This document shows, one piece after another, positions 23,986-36,292 of a stretch of DNA of 64,000 nucleotides; the first letter of the stretch is position 1; the number at the start of each line of letters is the position of its first letter. The notes under the pieces are model-generated. The model had not been told where the DNA came from. It saw only the letters and a program-made list of their open reading frames with translations, and did no database searches. The stretch comes from Macquaria australasica (lineage: Eukaryota > Chordata > Actinopteri > Centrarchiformes > Percichthyidae): positions 322,001 to 386,000 of the forward strand of contig SEMN01000485.1 of the NCBI GenBank assembly GCA_005408345.1, written 5' to 3'. The translations under genes were made by a program, and so were the position numbers.

Positions 23986-24479
23986 TCACTGCCCTACGAG
24001 GGCTGCCTTGCTATGCTGGTGCCCCAGCCAACCAGTAGGAGTCGCTAGTGTAGCAACAAGGATGAGAACCCTCACTGGCTTCCCACCCACAAACAGCCAA
24101 TTGCATTTGTTGGATAGTACAACCAAGTAGGATATATAGCTCCATCAGTGCTTTTTGTAGATCCCAAAGGAAATTCTTGTGCCAGAGATTGCTCAAAAAT
24201 TACAAAAAAAAAAGAGTAATACATGTAAAGTGTATAGAGTAAAATGCTAACACCAGTGCCTAATAGAATAACAGTAAAGTAAGATACATTTAGTAAAATA
24301 AATAAACTAAAATAGAAAAGTAATATTGTACATCATATTGTATGTATTTGGTTTGTATTTCATGTGATGCCTGCTTTTAGTGTTTAAATTTTATGTTTGA
24401 CCATTATGGACCATAGTCCACAGTAAAGTAAACTGAACTGAAAATGTATTTAAAGCTCCCTTTTGAAACAGTAGCACTG
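23986..24479. other. Intergenic; no gene seen
   Basis: AT-rich DNA between a MITE and the L2 element. Nothing further recognised. Confidence 0.35.
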
Positions 24480-26397
24480 ATGTATTGCAGCCAAAGTAGA
24501 GTCACAGCTCTGTTGAGCCATGTATTCCTATAGACCTCAGTAGTAATGACTTTATGAGCTTCTTTAATGATAAAATTCTAACTATTAGAGACAAAATTCA
24601 GCACCTCCTGCCCTCAGTTGGTACTGACTTATCTTCAAACTCAGGAACCTTAGAAACAACTGTAAAACCTGTACATTTAGACTGCTTTTCTCCCATCAAC
24701 CGTAATCAACTAACTTCCATGATTTCCTCATCTAAGCCGTCCCAACTAGGCTGCTTAAAGAAATTTTACCCTTAGTTAGCACTTATGTACTAGATATGAT
24801 CAATCTGTCCTTATTTAAAGGCTATGTGCCACAGTCGTTTAAAGTAGCTGTAATTAAGCCTCTTCTTAAAAAGCCCACTCTTGATCCAGGGATTTTGTCA
24901 AATTATAGACCTATATCTAACCCTCCTTTTCTCTCTAAGGTCCTTGAGAAAGCAGTCGCCAATCAGTTGTGTGACTTTCTACACAACAACAAGCTGTTTG
25001 AGGATTTTCAGTCAGGATTTAGAGTGCATCATAGCACAGAGACAGCACTGGTGAAAGTTACAAATGACCTTCTAATTGCATCAGACAAAGGACTTGTCTC
25101 TGTACTTGTCTTACTAGATCTTAGTGCTGCATTCGATACCATTGACCATCACATTCTATTACAGAGACTAGAACATTTAATTGGCATTAAAGGTACTGCA
25201 CTAAGCTGGTTTAAATCCTATTATCAGATCGATATCAGTTTGTACACGTTAATGATGAATCCTCTATGCACGCCAAAGTTAGTCACGGAGTTCCACAAGG
25301 TTCTGTGCTTGGACCAATTCTATTTACCTTGTATATGCTTCCTTTAGGCAATATTATTAGAAAGCACTCCATAAATTTTCATTGTTATGCAGATGATACC
25401 CAATTATATTTATCGATCAAGCCAGATGAAACCAATCAATTAGCTAAACTTCAAGCATGCCTTAAGGACATAAAAACCTGGATGACCTGCAATTTTCTGA
25501 TGTTAAACTCAGACAAAACCGAAGTTATTGTACTTGGCCCCGAACACCTTCGAAACACATTATCTAAAGATATAGTTTCTCTAGATGGCATTGCCCTGGC
25601 CTCCAGCGAAACCGTAAGGAATCTTGGAGTTATCTTTGATCAGGATATGTCCTTTAACTCCCACATAAAACAAACTTCAAGAACTGCCTTTTTTCATTTA
25701 CGTAACATTGCAAAAATCAGGCACATCCTATCTCAAAAAGATGCAGAAAAACTAGTCCATGCATTTGTTACGTCTAGGCTGGACTATTGCAACTCTCTAT
25801 TATCAGGCTGCCCCAATAAATCCCTTAAGACTCTCCAGCTGATTCAGAATGCTGCGGCACGTTTACTGACAAGAACCAGAAAAAGAGATCATATTTCTCC
25901 AATATTAGCTTCTCTACACTGGCTCCCTGTAAAATCCAGAATAGAATTTAAAATCCTTCTCCTCACATTCAAAGCCCTAAATGGTCAGGCACCATCATAT
26001 CTCAAAGAGCTCATAGTACCCTATTACCCCACTAGAGCACTGCGCTCCCAGAATGCAGGGTTCCTTGTGGTTCCTAGAGTCTCTAAAAGTAGAATGGGAG
26101 CCAGAGCCTTCAGCTATCAAGCTCCTCTCCTGTGGAACCAGATCCCAGTTTGTGTACGGGAGGCGGACAACCTCCTCATATTTAAGAGTAGGCTTAAGAC
26201 TTTCCTCTTTGATAAAGCTTATAGTAGGGCTGACTCAGGTGACCCCTGAGCCCCCCCTTAGTTATGCTGCTATAGGCCTAGACTGCCGGACTTCCTATGA
26301 TGCACTGAGCTCCTTTCTCCTCCTCTTCCTCTCCATCTGTACGCCCTCATATCCCATCAATGCTTGTTATTAATTCAACTTCTTCCCGTAGTTGTGT

Positions 26398-26433
<36 letters not shown>

Positions 26434-26957
26434 CTTCTGTTGCTTTCTGCAGGTGTTTCTGCCTCCGGAGCTGTAGAGTCTGGGTCTGTGGTTGCTGCCG
26501 CCTGCTGCCCCCGTGCTCCTGCTCTGCACCCGCTGATGCTATTGCTGTTGTTGCTCTTGTTATTGGTGTTGCTGTTATGGTGTTGCTCTTAGTGTTGTTT
26601 CTGTTGGTGTTAACATCAATGCCATTACCATATCTATTGCCTTACATCCCTATGTGGAACTGTTTTGAGCTGCTGTATGTTCTCTTTCCTCTTGCTCTCT
26701 CTCTCCCGCTCCCCCCCCTCCCCCTTCAACCCAACTGGTCGAGGCAGATGACCGCCCACCTAGAGCCTGGTTCTGCTCGAGGTTTCTACCTGTTAAAAGG
26801 CAGTTTTTCCTTGCCACTGTCGCATAGTGCTTGCTCATGGTGGGAACTGTTGGGTCTCTGTAAATATAAAGAGTCGGTCTAGACTTGCTCTATTCGAAAA
26901 AGTGCCCCGAGATAACTTTGTTATGATATGGCGCTATATAAATAAAACTGAATTGAA
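24480..26957 (+). mobile_element. L2-clade LINE, 5'-truncated, about 2.5 kb
   Basis: The element holds most of an L2 reverse transcriptase, a 3' UTR with a (CT)n tract at 26399-26432, and the family 3' end (AAAGAGTCGGTCTAGACTTG, ATATGGCGCTATATAAATAA, TGAATTGAA) finishing at 26957. The endonuclease part is missing, so the copy is 5'-truncated; the left border near 24480 is approximate. A second copy at 45740-46820 is nearly identical over the shared 1.1 kb. Confidence 0.9.
24554..26249 (+). pseudogene. L2 reverse transcriptase, broken
   Basis: Three frames cover the RT. 24554-24775 holds the pre-RT region. 24796-25220 has fingers and motif A (VAVIKPLLKKP, NYRPISNPPFLSKVLEK, LLDLSAAFDTIDHHIL). 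25266-26249 has motif B (GVPQGSVLGPILF), the catalytic YADDTQLYL and the C-terminal region (DYCNSLLSGCPNKSLKTLQL, RTRKRDHISPILASLHWLPV). A stop at 24776 and an apparent 1-base deletion at about 25221 break it. All catalytic motifs are otherwise intact, so this is a fairly young dead copy. Confidence 0.85.
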
Positions 26958-28223
26958 AGTACTGTTCACAGTAAGATCAAAAACAGCACCCCTGATTACT
27001 TATTGAATTGTTTAATAAAAGTAGGGGGTGTGCATAGCCATAAGATGTGAGGTAGTATTGCCAACCTGCCTCGAAAGATGTAAGACTGGTGTGGGCTCAT
27101 GCTCTTACTTTAGTGTCTGGATGGAACAAGTTAGGTATTAACAATGCCCCTGAACTATATATAATTATCAGCTTGTTATTTAGGAAGTAGGTTAGATTGT
27201 AAAATTGCTGATAGTGATACTGTTGCGTGTAATCCACTTTGATTCTGTTGTGTAGTCTGATGTTATGGGTACTGCCTAATTTTGACCATGAGTGAGAGAA
27301 AAACAAACAAACATACAAACAAAACAGTTTGATCACAATGCAATAAAACATTAACAATGATAACAGCAAAGTTAAGCCAAATTAAAACGATATGTCTTTA
27401 ATTTATTTGAAAAACCTCCAGGAGAGTTTGCTGTTCTAAGATCCAGGGGCAGGATCTTCTACTTCTATATGAAAACACATATTGGGACAATAAAGACTAT
27501 CTAGCCATACTGTCAAATAATATTTATATGAAAGTTTTCAAATAAATTGTTTACTGAATTGCAGAAATTCAAGTGAAAACAAATGCCGCACACCTGAGGT
27601 TTATCCTAATAAAGGCCTTTTCTCCCCCTCATCTCCATGCTTTCTCCAAATAACTGCTAACTCCATGTTTCATGTGTGAAAAGCCAACTCTGCACCATGT
27701 ATATTTACAAAATCACTTTATGTTTGTATCATAGACTAGAGTAGAAAAAGAAGAGCAGAAAGCACAATCAAACTTATTTTGTCCATAATTTAGATGACAC
27801 ATCGAACAAATATGCTATTATAAGACAAATGTGTAAACCAACGGGAAGTGGAGGGTTATTAACAACCTTTAGAACAAATAAATAAATAAAAATAAAAACT
27901 GATTTGACTAGCAGCTTTTTGTGGTGTGTTTTGTTTTTTGGAAGACATTTCCATTAAGTACAACATTATTTCAGTTTTATAGCCCTCCATACATCTGCCA
28001 GGACCTGCGGATCAGTCTCCTGGAGGCTACATTTGTTACGAACTAATTTCCTTTGCGTTTATTTTTGCTCGAATTTGAGCTGAATGCGCGGCAAATCAGT
28101 ATTCCCCACGTCCCCTGGAGGTGGGCTGGCACGGAGCGCAGGCACGCGCGGCCAGGGAAGGCGGTGCATGGGCTAACGCTGTTCTGAGTGGACGCTGTCT
28201 CTGGGCACATAACAACGGCGGAG
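26958..28223. other. dnd1 upstream region
   Basis: Mostly AT-rich DNA with no recognisable repeat. The last ~170 bp (28060-28223) become GC- and CpG-rich (for example ACGGAGCGCAGGCACGCGCG), which fits a promoter/5' UTR for dnd1. No TATA box is obvious. Confidence 0.4.
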
Positions 28224-31200
28224 ATGATGGAAAACAAGCAGGTAACTTTTTTAACGTTACACTTTGTGTTTTTAAATGTGGTTGTTTATAAAGTAAAGGG
28301 AAATTGGCCTGTTAAAAGGAATAAAAAGTTGCTCCGGGTTGCGGGTTGAGGCGCACGGCAGTTGAGCTTTGTTCTGGCAGTTCATTTGTATCGTGGAGCT
28401 GTTTACACACACGCGCCTAGCTGGCTACATTATGTGAGGTTTCCTCGCGGCTTTTCCTTTACAAGTTATCACTGTTTGTCATGTTGTCTTGTGTTAAATG
28501 TTGTTTTACTTGATTTCTTTTTCTTTTCCTGCACTACGGCTCAACTGAGGCCCACCTGCCGCTCATTAGCCTTCAAACCCCGCCAGTGTGGTTTTGAATG
28601 TATTGTTCCTTTCACTAAAAATTACACACATTTAACCTAAGTACTCGGGACCATGTCCAATGTAAACCATAGTGTTTTAGATATTTAAAAAGTTTTCCTG
28701 TGCTGTGTGGTCGTATTTTAAACGTGTTTTGTAACAGTAACCTTGTTGCTGGATGTTTGCTTAAATTTCGGTTTGCATTATCTCACAACAACTTTGACAG
28801 CAATAAAAGCAGCCATGGTGTTAAATGTGCTGGGTTATCCAACTGGGGCACATTTAAGTCCATTTAAGATCATATTTTGGACTGAACCCAATGGCTAGCC
28901 TAGGTGGGAATAACACATTCAAAAATCTTTAACACTATGTAACACTATACTGGTGCTGAAGAATTTTGACTAAATTCAATCAGAGAACATTTGATAATGT
29001 TAACATTTTTGAAGATATTAACAGTAAATTGTTTATACAGTTCCATACAGTAGCTCTGCAATAAACAGCACCTTACTCAAAATGTCCAGTTTTAGTTGTT
29101 TGTTTTATGGTATGTCTTCTAGTGTTTAGACAGTTTTCCACCACAGAGCAGATCAAATATTAGATGCATCTCACAACAGTCAGCAGTCCAACACAACCTC
29201 ACAAACTACAGTATAAAATGACAATGGAGTCGACTCAATGCCAGTGCCTAGCCCTAGGTCCGTCCCAATACTCACACTCGTGGTATTTGCAAATTTGCAG
29301 TGGTGGAAGAAGTATTCAGATCGTTTACTACTCTGTTACAAGTAAAATATCTTACTTAAGTAAAAGTACATATAGCATCAAAATATACTTATAGTACCAA
29401 GAGTACTCATTATGCAGAATGGCCTGTACTATACTGGATTCTAATTAGTGGTGCATTAATGTGTGCATCCATTTTGTGTAAAAAAGTAGTATACAGCCTT
29501 GAGTGTGTCCAGAGGGAACTGTGTGAAGTCTGATAAATTACCTCAAGTGATGTCACTTGAGTCAGCGTCGGTTGGGGCTGAAGACTACAAGTTTGAAAAC
29601 GATAAACAATCTGTTGGTGTGGAGTTAGAGAGAAGTAAGCTCAACAGCCCTCTGCTCATCTCTGCTGCAGGCTCCAGTCTACATTAGCCACTTACACCTT
29701 ACACAACCGAATCTCCGACTGAACTGTCGGTAGTCGAGTTCCACTGTGGGTAATGTAGGCGGCAGCTTGTGACAAGGAAGAAGAATGTGTGGAATAAAAA
29801 AGACGATGTCTCTGGTTCTGCTGCATCGACTTTGATCCTGTTTTAAAAACTGTCCGTCGTAAGTCTGACAATGTTATAGGAATGCAATGCTAAATCGGTG
29901 GAGTACTCTTATAAGTGCTCAAAACCACAGCTGTGGGTATTGGGACAGGCTCCAAAAGCCTTTTTTTTTTACCAGTTTTACTGTGGATGCCGTCTGTGAG
30001 TGATTTGCTATCACCACTATTACACTTCAGATGATGAACAGCATCATCCATGTTTTTGTTGTTGTTGGTTCTTGTCCTTATTACTTGTAGTGATGTGAGC
30101 CTGCTGTAGTAACCTAATGTTTTTCTGAAAATGATGCGATACAATGATCTGTACAGCGTACAGGGTTTCAGTTTATGGTCCATAAGTGTAAATGGGTGTG
30201 TGGTCATCAGATTTCAAATGGCATTGATTTCTCAATTCACTCAGCGAGAACAGTGTAATAAGTTCAGAAAATTGAATCATTTTGCAGCTCTGAAGACCTG
30301 GAAAAGGCTTTATTTAAGCTGTATCACAATATAACAATGGTTTCATATCCCATTATTGATATATTATATATATATATAAAACCCAGCTGTTGTTAGCTAT
30401 AATCTTCTGAAGTATACATGATTTGGAATAAGTGGGCAGTACAGGGTCAGACACTGATCCTGTTCAGAAGGGCTGCTGTTAGTTGGAAAGGTGCTGTTGC
30501 TGAGGAATTGGTCCTACTTTGTTTCCCCCTCAGGTGCTGAACCCTGAGCGGCTGCAGGAGCTGCAAACCTGGCTAAAAACAACCAATACCACGCTGGCTC
30601 AAGTTAACGGCCAGAGGAAGTATGGAGGACCACCTGAGGGTGAGAGGCTGCTCAGCTCAAACACACCGCCTTTACAGAGTATGACAATTAAACTAGCTGC
30701 TTGGAGAAACTAAAAGACACCCAGGTGTGGTAATTAGGACTGCAACTAAATATTAGTTTCATTATCCATTTGTCGTATTATTTTCTATTCATTAATTGTT
30801 TAGTCTTTCCATGACAGAAAATAGTCCAGAATGGCAGAAAATACTGAAAAATGCCCATAACAAGTTCCCAAGTGCCCACATCTTAGAGGTGGTCCATGCC
30901 CCACTGGGTCCGTCCAGCACCCTTAATCACAAACACACACCCACTTCACGAGAAATCAATAACCAGTCCGTACCTCGCCAATGCATCACAGCGCAATGGT
31001 GCATCACATATCATAGGTGCGGATATGGCACAGAGACAGTACAATGAAACTGTAAAACAACATAAAAGTTGTTGCTGTGAGAAGTATGTAGTTATAATGA
31101 CCACTTCATTTAAAAGTGCAACAATTATTCAAATTCAGTGATAAACATATTCAGTGTTGTAATGCTCTGATGAGCTCACTGCAAGATGTAATAACCAAAA

Positions 31201-34200
31201 CCCAATAACTCCAGCCTTATCCTTTTAATGGAGATCTTGCCAGACAAAGTATCAAGTAAAATGGTTTTATTTTTCACTTGACCTGGTGAGACCATGTGAC
31301 AAAATGTCATATCTCCTCTCCATTCTGCTGTCAGTGTGGAATGGCCCCACCCCAGGAGCCCGCTGTGAGGTTTTCATCAGCCAGATCCCGCGGGACGTCT
31401 ATGAGGATCTGTTGATCCCCCTGTTCAGCTCTGTGGCGCCCCTCTGGGAGTTCCGGCTCATGATGAACTTCAGCGGCCAGAACCGCGGCTTCGCCTACGC
31501 CAAATATGGCTCGCCAGCTGCAGCTACAGAGGCCATCCGCCTGCTTCACGGCCACATGCTGGAACCTGGCTCCGCCCTCAGTGTCCGCCGCAGCACAGAG
31601 AAGAGACACCTCTGTCTGGGAGGCCTGCCAGCTCGCACCAAGCAAGAGGAACTACTGCAGGTACAAGAGCTCGGTCTGTCTTTGTCATAGAAATGTGTTT
31701 TATTTTACCTGCAGTGAAACACACCACTGTCCTTACACTCACTGCAGCCAGGCAGCATCCTTTCTTCTTGGATTATTACGCTGTGGGGTTATAGCTCAAC
31801 AATACAGACGATATTTCCTAAATGAGAGGCCAATCACAGCCCTCTCTATCAAAGTGGGTGTTCAGTGGAGAGGCTGGGGATTTCATGAGTCAAGTTCAGT
31901 CACATTGACCTCTGTGTGGCAAACGAGGCACAATCAATTTGCAACTAGTGAATAAATCTCACCCCATTCTCACTGAAATGAATTGCTGTTATAATCACCA
32001 TTGGGATTTTTTTGTTGTTGTTGTTCTTTCTTTGCCCACTATTTTATATATGCTTTGACAGCACACGTCTTTACATGAATTGAAATTGAATAGGGAGCAC
32101 ATTTTGGACTGAGTGCATCTTTATTGGTGCATGCAGTTTGAGTGTAATCAGCCAGAATAACTGACAACACTGGTGTCTGTTGTATGTGCTGTGTGGTAAA
32201 ACAGAACATTGGGGGCTGTAGTGGTACATAAACTATCGCTATCAGGTGAACCTTTGCTAATGTTCAGTTTTAGCAGCGCTGCAGAGTACATATACAGTAC
32301 TGTGCAAAAGTTTTAGGCAGGTGTGAAAAAATGCTGTAAACTAAGAATGCTTTCAAAAATATAAATAATAATTGTTTATTTTCATCAATTTACAAAATAA
32401 GTGAGCGAACAAAAGAAAAATCTAAATCAATATTTGGTGTAACTACCCTTTGCCTTCAAACCAGCATCAATTCTCATAGGTACACTTGCACAAAGTCAGG
32501 GATTTTGTAGGATCATAGTCAGGTGTATGATCAACCAATTATACCAAACAGGTGCTAATGATCATCAATTTCACATGTAGGTTGAAACACAGTCATCAAC
32601 TGAAACAGAAACAGCTGTGTAGGAGGCTTAAACTGGGTGAGGAACAGCCAAACTCTGCTACCAAGGTGAGGTTGTGGAAGACAGTTTCATATCACAGGTC
32701 ATACACCATGGCAAGACTGAGCACAGCAACAAGACACAAGGTAGTTAGTTATACTGCATCAGCAAGGTCTCTGCCAGACAAAGATTTCAAAGCAGACTGG
32801 GGTTTCAAGATGTGCTGTTCAAGCTCTTTCGAAGAAGCACATAGAAACGGGCAATGTTGAGGATCATAGACGCAGTGGTCGGCCAAGGAAACTTAGTACA
32901 GCAGATGAAAAACACATCAAGCTTATTTCCCTTCGAAATCAGAAGATGTCCAGCAGTGCCATCAGCTCAGAACTGGCAGAAACCAGTGGGACCCAGGTAC
33001 ACCCATCTACTGTCTGGAGAAGTCTGGCCAGAAGTGGTCTTCATGGAAGAGTTGTAGCCAAAAAGCCATACCTCCGACATGGAAACAAGGCCAAGTGACT
33101 CACATATGCACGAAAACATAGGAACTGGGGTGCAGAAAAATGGCAGCAGGTGCTCTGGACTGATGAGTCAAAATTTTAAATATTTGGCTGTAGCAGAAGG
33201 CAGTTTGTTCGCAGAAGGGCTGGAGAGCGGTACAATAATGAGTGTCTTCAGGCAACAGTGATGCATGGTGGAGGTTCCTTGCAAGTTTGGGGCTGCATTT
33301 CTGCAAATGGAGTTGGAGATTTGGTCAGGATTAATGGTGTCCTCAATGCTGAGAAATACAGGCAGATACTTATCCATCATGCAATATCATCAGGGAGGCG
33401 TATGATTGGCCCCAAATTTATTCTGCAGCAGGACAACGTTTCTGCAGCTGTATGTTTGGGGTAAACATACAGCCAGTGTCATTAAGAACTATCTTCAGCG
33501 TAAAGAACAGGAAGTCCTGGAAGTGATGGTATGGCCCCTACAGAGCCCTGATCTCAACATCATCGAGTCTGTCTGGGATTACATGAAGAGACATAAGGAT
33601 TTGAGGAAGCCTACATCCACAGAAGATCTGTGGTTAGTTATCCAAGATGTTTGGAACAACCTACCAGCCGAGTTCCTTCAAAAACTGTGTGCAAGTGTAC
33701 CTAGAAGAATTGATGCTGTTTTGAAGGCAAAGGGTGGTCACACCAAATATTGATTTGATTTAGATTTCTCTAATGTTCATTCACTGCATTTTGTTAATTG
33801 ATAAAGAAACTATTAACACTTCCATTTTTGAAAGCATTCTTAGTTTACAGCATTTTTTCACACCTGCCTAAAACGTCTGCACAGTACTGTATAATACTTC
33901 ATTGTAACTTGTAAGTCTGTTATGTCCAATGTACAAGACAGTTTAAAGCGCAGAGAAGCCCGAAGTAAAAGCTCTCTCTCATTGGCTAGATGACGGAAGG
34001 CTCTGATCTCTCTGGCTTACAACGCTGAAAATGAAGCTGTCCAATGAGAGCACCTGTTACTGCTGTGCAAAGAAATGTTGTATAAAGGTATTGTCTGTAA
34101 CGAATGTTTGCTCCCAGGCACTGCGTGTACTGATAGAGGGTGTGGAGAGAGTGTGTCTGAAGGCTGGACCTGGTATAGAGGGGGTGTCTGCTATAGTCAC

Positions 34201-35419
34201 CTTCTCATCCCACCACGCTGCTTCTATGGCCAAGAAGGTGGTGGTGGAAGGTATGTGAGCTCCTGCTAATGGTGATGGACTGATGAATGGGATCTGTGTA
34301 TTGCTGTAAATTTGGTCCCATTTATGTTGTCATGATTCTGTGGCTGCAAATGCAACACACAGTAACTATTATGCTGCACACAGAGCTTTACACACTTTAT
34401 GGCTGACTGAAGTAACGTAACTTCCGCTCACACTTTGTTCAAAAGACTCAAACAGCTCTGGTCCGAACCATTTCTGTAACCGACAATCCGACATTCACAC
34501 CCACTTCACTTCACGCTGTGATTGGTCAGCTGTGTGGAGGTGAGAAAGGAGCCAGGGTTTGAACTTCTCTCTCTGCTCTCTTTAGTCAGTGAACAACTCT
34601 GTGAATGTCTGAAAATGTGCAGTTATCCCTGTATTCACACAGCATCCCATCTCCCCCTTCTCTGACGGCCGGCTTTTTAATCCACCTTTGTGTGGCCGTT
34701 GGTAACGGCTATGATTGGACAAAACATCGTACAAATCAGTTCTTTTCTAGCATAACCCGACACTTATCTTTAACAGATTTAAAAAAAGAATCATAGCCAT
34801 TCTCAGCTTCTGTAGAAAATAGCTGTGGTCCCAACTACTGAACTACTCCTTTTTGTCTCTAGCATTCAAGAAGAATTTTGCATTGACCATCTCAATCAAG
34901 TGGCAGTCGACGGTGAAGCCGAGCCCGGACGAGCCACTACCTCCACAGAAACCTTCAAAGAGCCTCCTGCCATCACCCCTGAAGCCACCGTGCCACATCC
35001 TGAACTCTCCACGGCCCTCTGTCCTGCCTTCTCACCTGGCCCGCCCTCCATCCATCCCTCCAGGTTTCTGCAGAGCAGTGGGAGGACCCACTGCCCCCCA
35101 GCAACCTCCCCCTCCGAGCTCCTCCACCACCTCTTCTTCCTCCCAGGGGCCTCTAGTGTCTACAGCATCCTCAACATCCCCCATGATGCTCCTGCATAAG
35201 GTGTGTGAGGCGACTGGGGTTGGCAAGCCGCTCTACGAGATGCACTACAGCCGCACTCTGCCTGATGGATTCCTCCTCTTTAACTATAAGGTGGTTATCC
35301 CTGGGATAACCACGGTCTTCAAAGGGCTGGTTATGATCTTGCCGAGACCCACTGTGGAAACCACGGTGGAGGAAGCTCAACAGGCTGCAGCCCAGCAGGT
35401 CCTGCACCGGCTCAGATAA
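28224..35419 (+). CDS. dnd1: Dead end protein homolog 1, complete, 5 coding exons
   Basis: Coding exons: 28224-28241, 30534-30639, 31335-31660, 34118-34250, 34863-35419 (stop TAA); 1140 nt, 379 residues. All introns are GT..AG and phases join cleanly. dnd1 is a vertebrate germ-plasm RNA-binding protein that protects germ-cell mRNAs from microRNA repression and is needed for primordial germ cell survival. Seen here: N-terminal helix with TLAQVNGQRKYGGPP; RRM1 about 52-130 with RNP2 VFISQIP and RNP1 NRGFAYAKY; a second degenerate RRM about 134-205 (TFSSHHAASMAKK); a Pro/Ser-rich linker about 205-300; and a C-terminal dsRNA-binding-like domain 302-379 (LHKVCEATGVGKPLYEM). ATG 28224 is followed at once by another ATG with a better Kozak context (A at -3, G at +4), which may be used. 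Intron 3 hosts a Tc1 element; introns 1-2 hold MITE fragments. Confidence 0.95.
29298..29470 (+). repeat. MITE family B fragment in dnd1 intron 1
   Basis: It starts CAGTGGTGGAAGAAGTATTC and contains ACTTAAGTAAAAGTACATA and GTACTCATTATGCAGAATGG, the left-end text of the family. The right end is absent. Confidence 0.65.
30736..30890 (+). repeat. Dispersed repeat family C fragment in dnd1 intron 2
   Basis: AGGACTGCAACTAAATATTAG, TTTAGTCTTTCCATGACAGA and AAAATGCCCATAACAAGTTC match the order seen at 42480-42725 and, antisense, at 55946-56206. This is a repeat commonly seen in teleost DNA whose class I cannot fix. Confidence 0.55.
32295..33889 (+). mobile_element. Tc1-like DNA transposon in dnd1 intron 3
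   Basis: A 1595 bp element is bounded by TA dinucleotides (32293-32294 and 33890-33891). Its 66 bp terminal inverted repeats begin CAGTACTGTGCA (32295-32360 and 33824-33889) and differ at only 2 positions. Length, TA target duplication and transposase are all typical of Tc1 elements. It sits entirely within an intron, in the same orientation as dnd1. Confidence 0.95.
32708..33753 (+). pseudogene. Tc1 transposase, inactivated
   Basis: Starts MARLSTATRHKVVSYTASA, shifts frame near 32783, then shows the helix-turn-helix text KQTGVSRCAVQAL and the GRPRKL AT-hook-like motif. The DDE catalytic residues are recognisable: first Asp in LWTDESKF, second in ILQQDN, and the Glu in SPDLNIIESVWDYMK. The C-terminus is RRIDAVLKAKGGHTKY. 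In-frame stops lie at about 33096 (TGA) and 33178 (TAA), and about 20 bp of inverted extra sequence just after the second Asp shifts the frame again. The enzyme cannot be made, although the element could in principle be mobilised by a related transposase. Confidence 0.9.
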
Positions 35420-35646
35420 GCAAGCTCAGTCCACCTACTTCTACAACACTGTTTCAGGCTCTGTTTGTTTCGTCAATAATAATATATCCAAAAAGAAAAA
35501 AGATGTTTGGTCTGATATGTAGTTTGTTGATTTATGCATGCTTTTATTAGAGTAGCTGCAGATTTGTTTGTCTTGTTTGAACTTCTGTGGTTTGTTTCAT
35601 GCATGCTTTTTATTGTGTGTTACTGTTGGATCGGTTCCTCATTTTA

Positions 35647-35652
35647 ATTAAA
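35647..35652 (+). terminator. Candidate dnd1 polyadenylation signal (ATTAAA)
   Basis: ATTAAA lies 228 bp after the dnd1 stop and is followed within 20-30 bp by the GT-rich stretch TGTGATTGTGTTG, as expected for a cleavage site. No AATAAA occurs closer. The next AATAAA is near 36000. Confidence 0.5.
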
Positions 35653-36255
35653 TGAGATTTGAAGAAAATGTGATTGTGTTGTAACTTTATATAAATGTAT
35701 AGAATGAAGGGAAAATGGAAGCTCTTTAGAAAGATGACTTTTTCATTTTTAATTAATGAGCGCTTACAAAATGTGGGGATTGCCAACAGGAAGTCGGAGA
35801 TGGTGCATATCCACTTCCTTTTTCCCAAGACCCTGTTCTTCAAATGTGGCTTAATTAATCCGGGCTAACATGCTGATGTCATGCTAAAATAATCCTGTTG
35901 ATTCTCATCCAGCTAATTTGGTTCTTTGAAAGCAGTTTGAGGATTGATTTGTTAATCCTGGATGAAGTTATCTTGAATAACAGTGTACTCTAATTTCAAA
36001 ATAAAGACCAAATGAGTAGAGAGTTGAAACTATGATCAGCATTCATATGATTGGCTGAGTGTCATCATCAGTCTCATTTCCTGTTTGTTCCTGCTGTTAT
36101 TTTGTTCTATATCTACTCTGAGACCAGTGAATATAGTCAGACTACAAGTGATGTTTGTGCATAGTTTTCAGGAAAATGAGTCCTGCAGTTATTAATATAA
36201 TACGTTTTAGTGTTCAAATGACAAATTCCCATTTTAATATCAAATGCTTATGTGA
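35653..36255. other. Intergenic between convergent dnd1 and hars1
   Basis: No gene or delimitable repeat recognised. An alternative AATAAA for dnd1 lies at about 35999. Confidence 0.4.
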
Positions 36256-36292
36256 TTTTTTTTTTTTTTTTTTTTTTTCCGGAATTCCGGAT
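36256..36292. repeat. T23 tract joined to a perfect 14 bp palindrome
   Basis: A run of 23 T is followed immediately by TCCGGAATTCCGGA (36278-36291), which equals its own reverse complement and contains an EcoRI site. On the minus strand this looks like a poly(A) tail. It may be a retroposon tail or a sequencing/assembly artefact. Confidence 0.6.

Noticed and set aside
26364..26882. 172-codon Leu/Ser-rich ORF
   Set aside because: Translation of the L2 3' UTR including its (CT)n tract; the homologous frame in the second L2 copy is not conserved as a protein.
28043..28237. 64-codon minus-strand ORF at the dnd1 promoter
   Set aside because: Antisense to the CpG-rich 5' region with no similarity or splice context.
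31331..31645. 104-codon minus-strand ORF
   Set aside because: Antisense shadow of dnd1 exon 3.
34825..35199. 124-codon plus-strand ORF
   Set aside because: Alternative frame of dnd1 exon 5; the spliced dnd1 frame 34863-35419 carries the family sequence.
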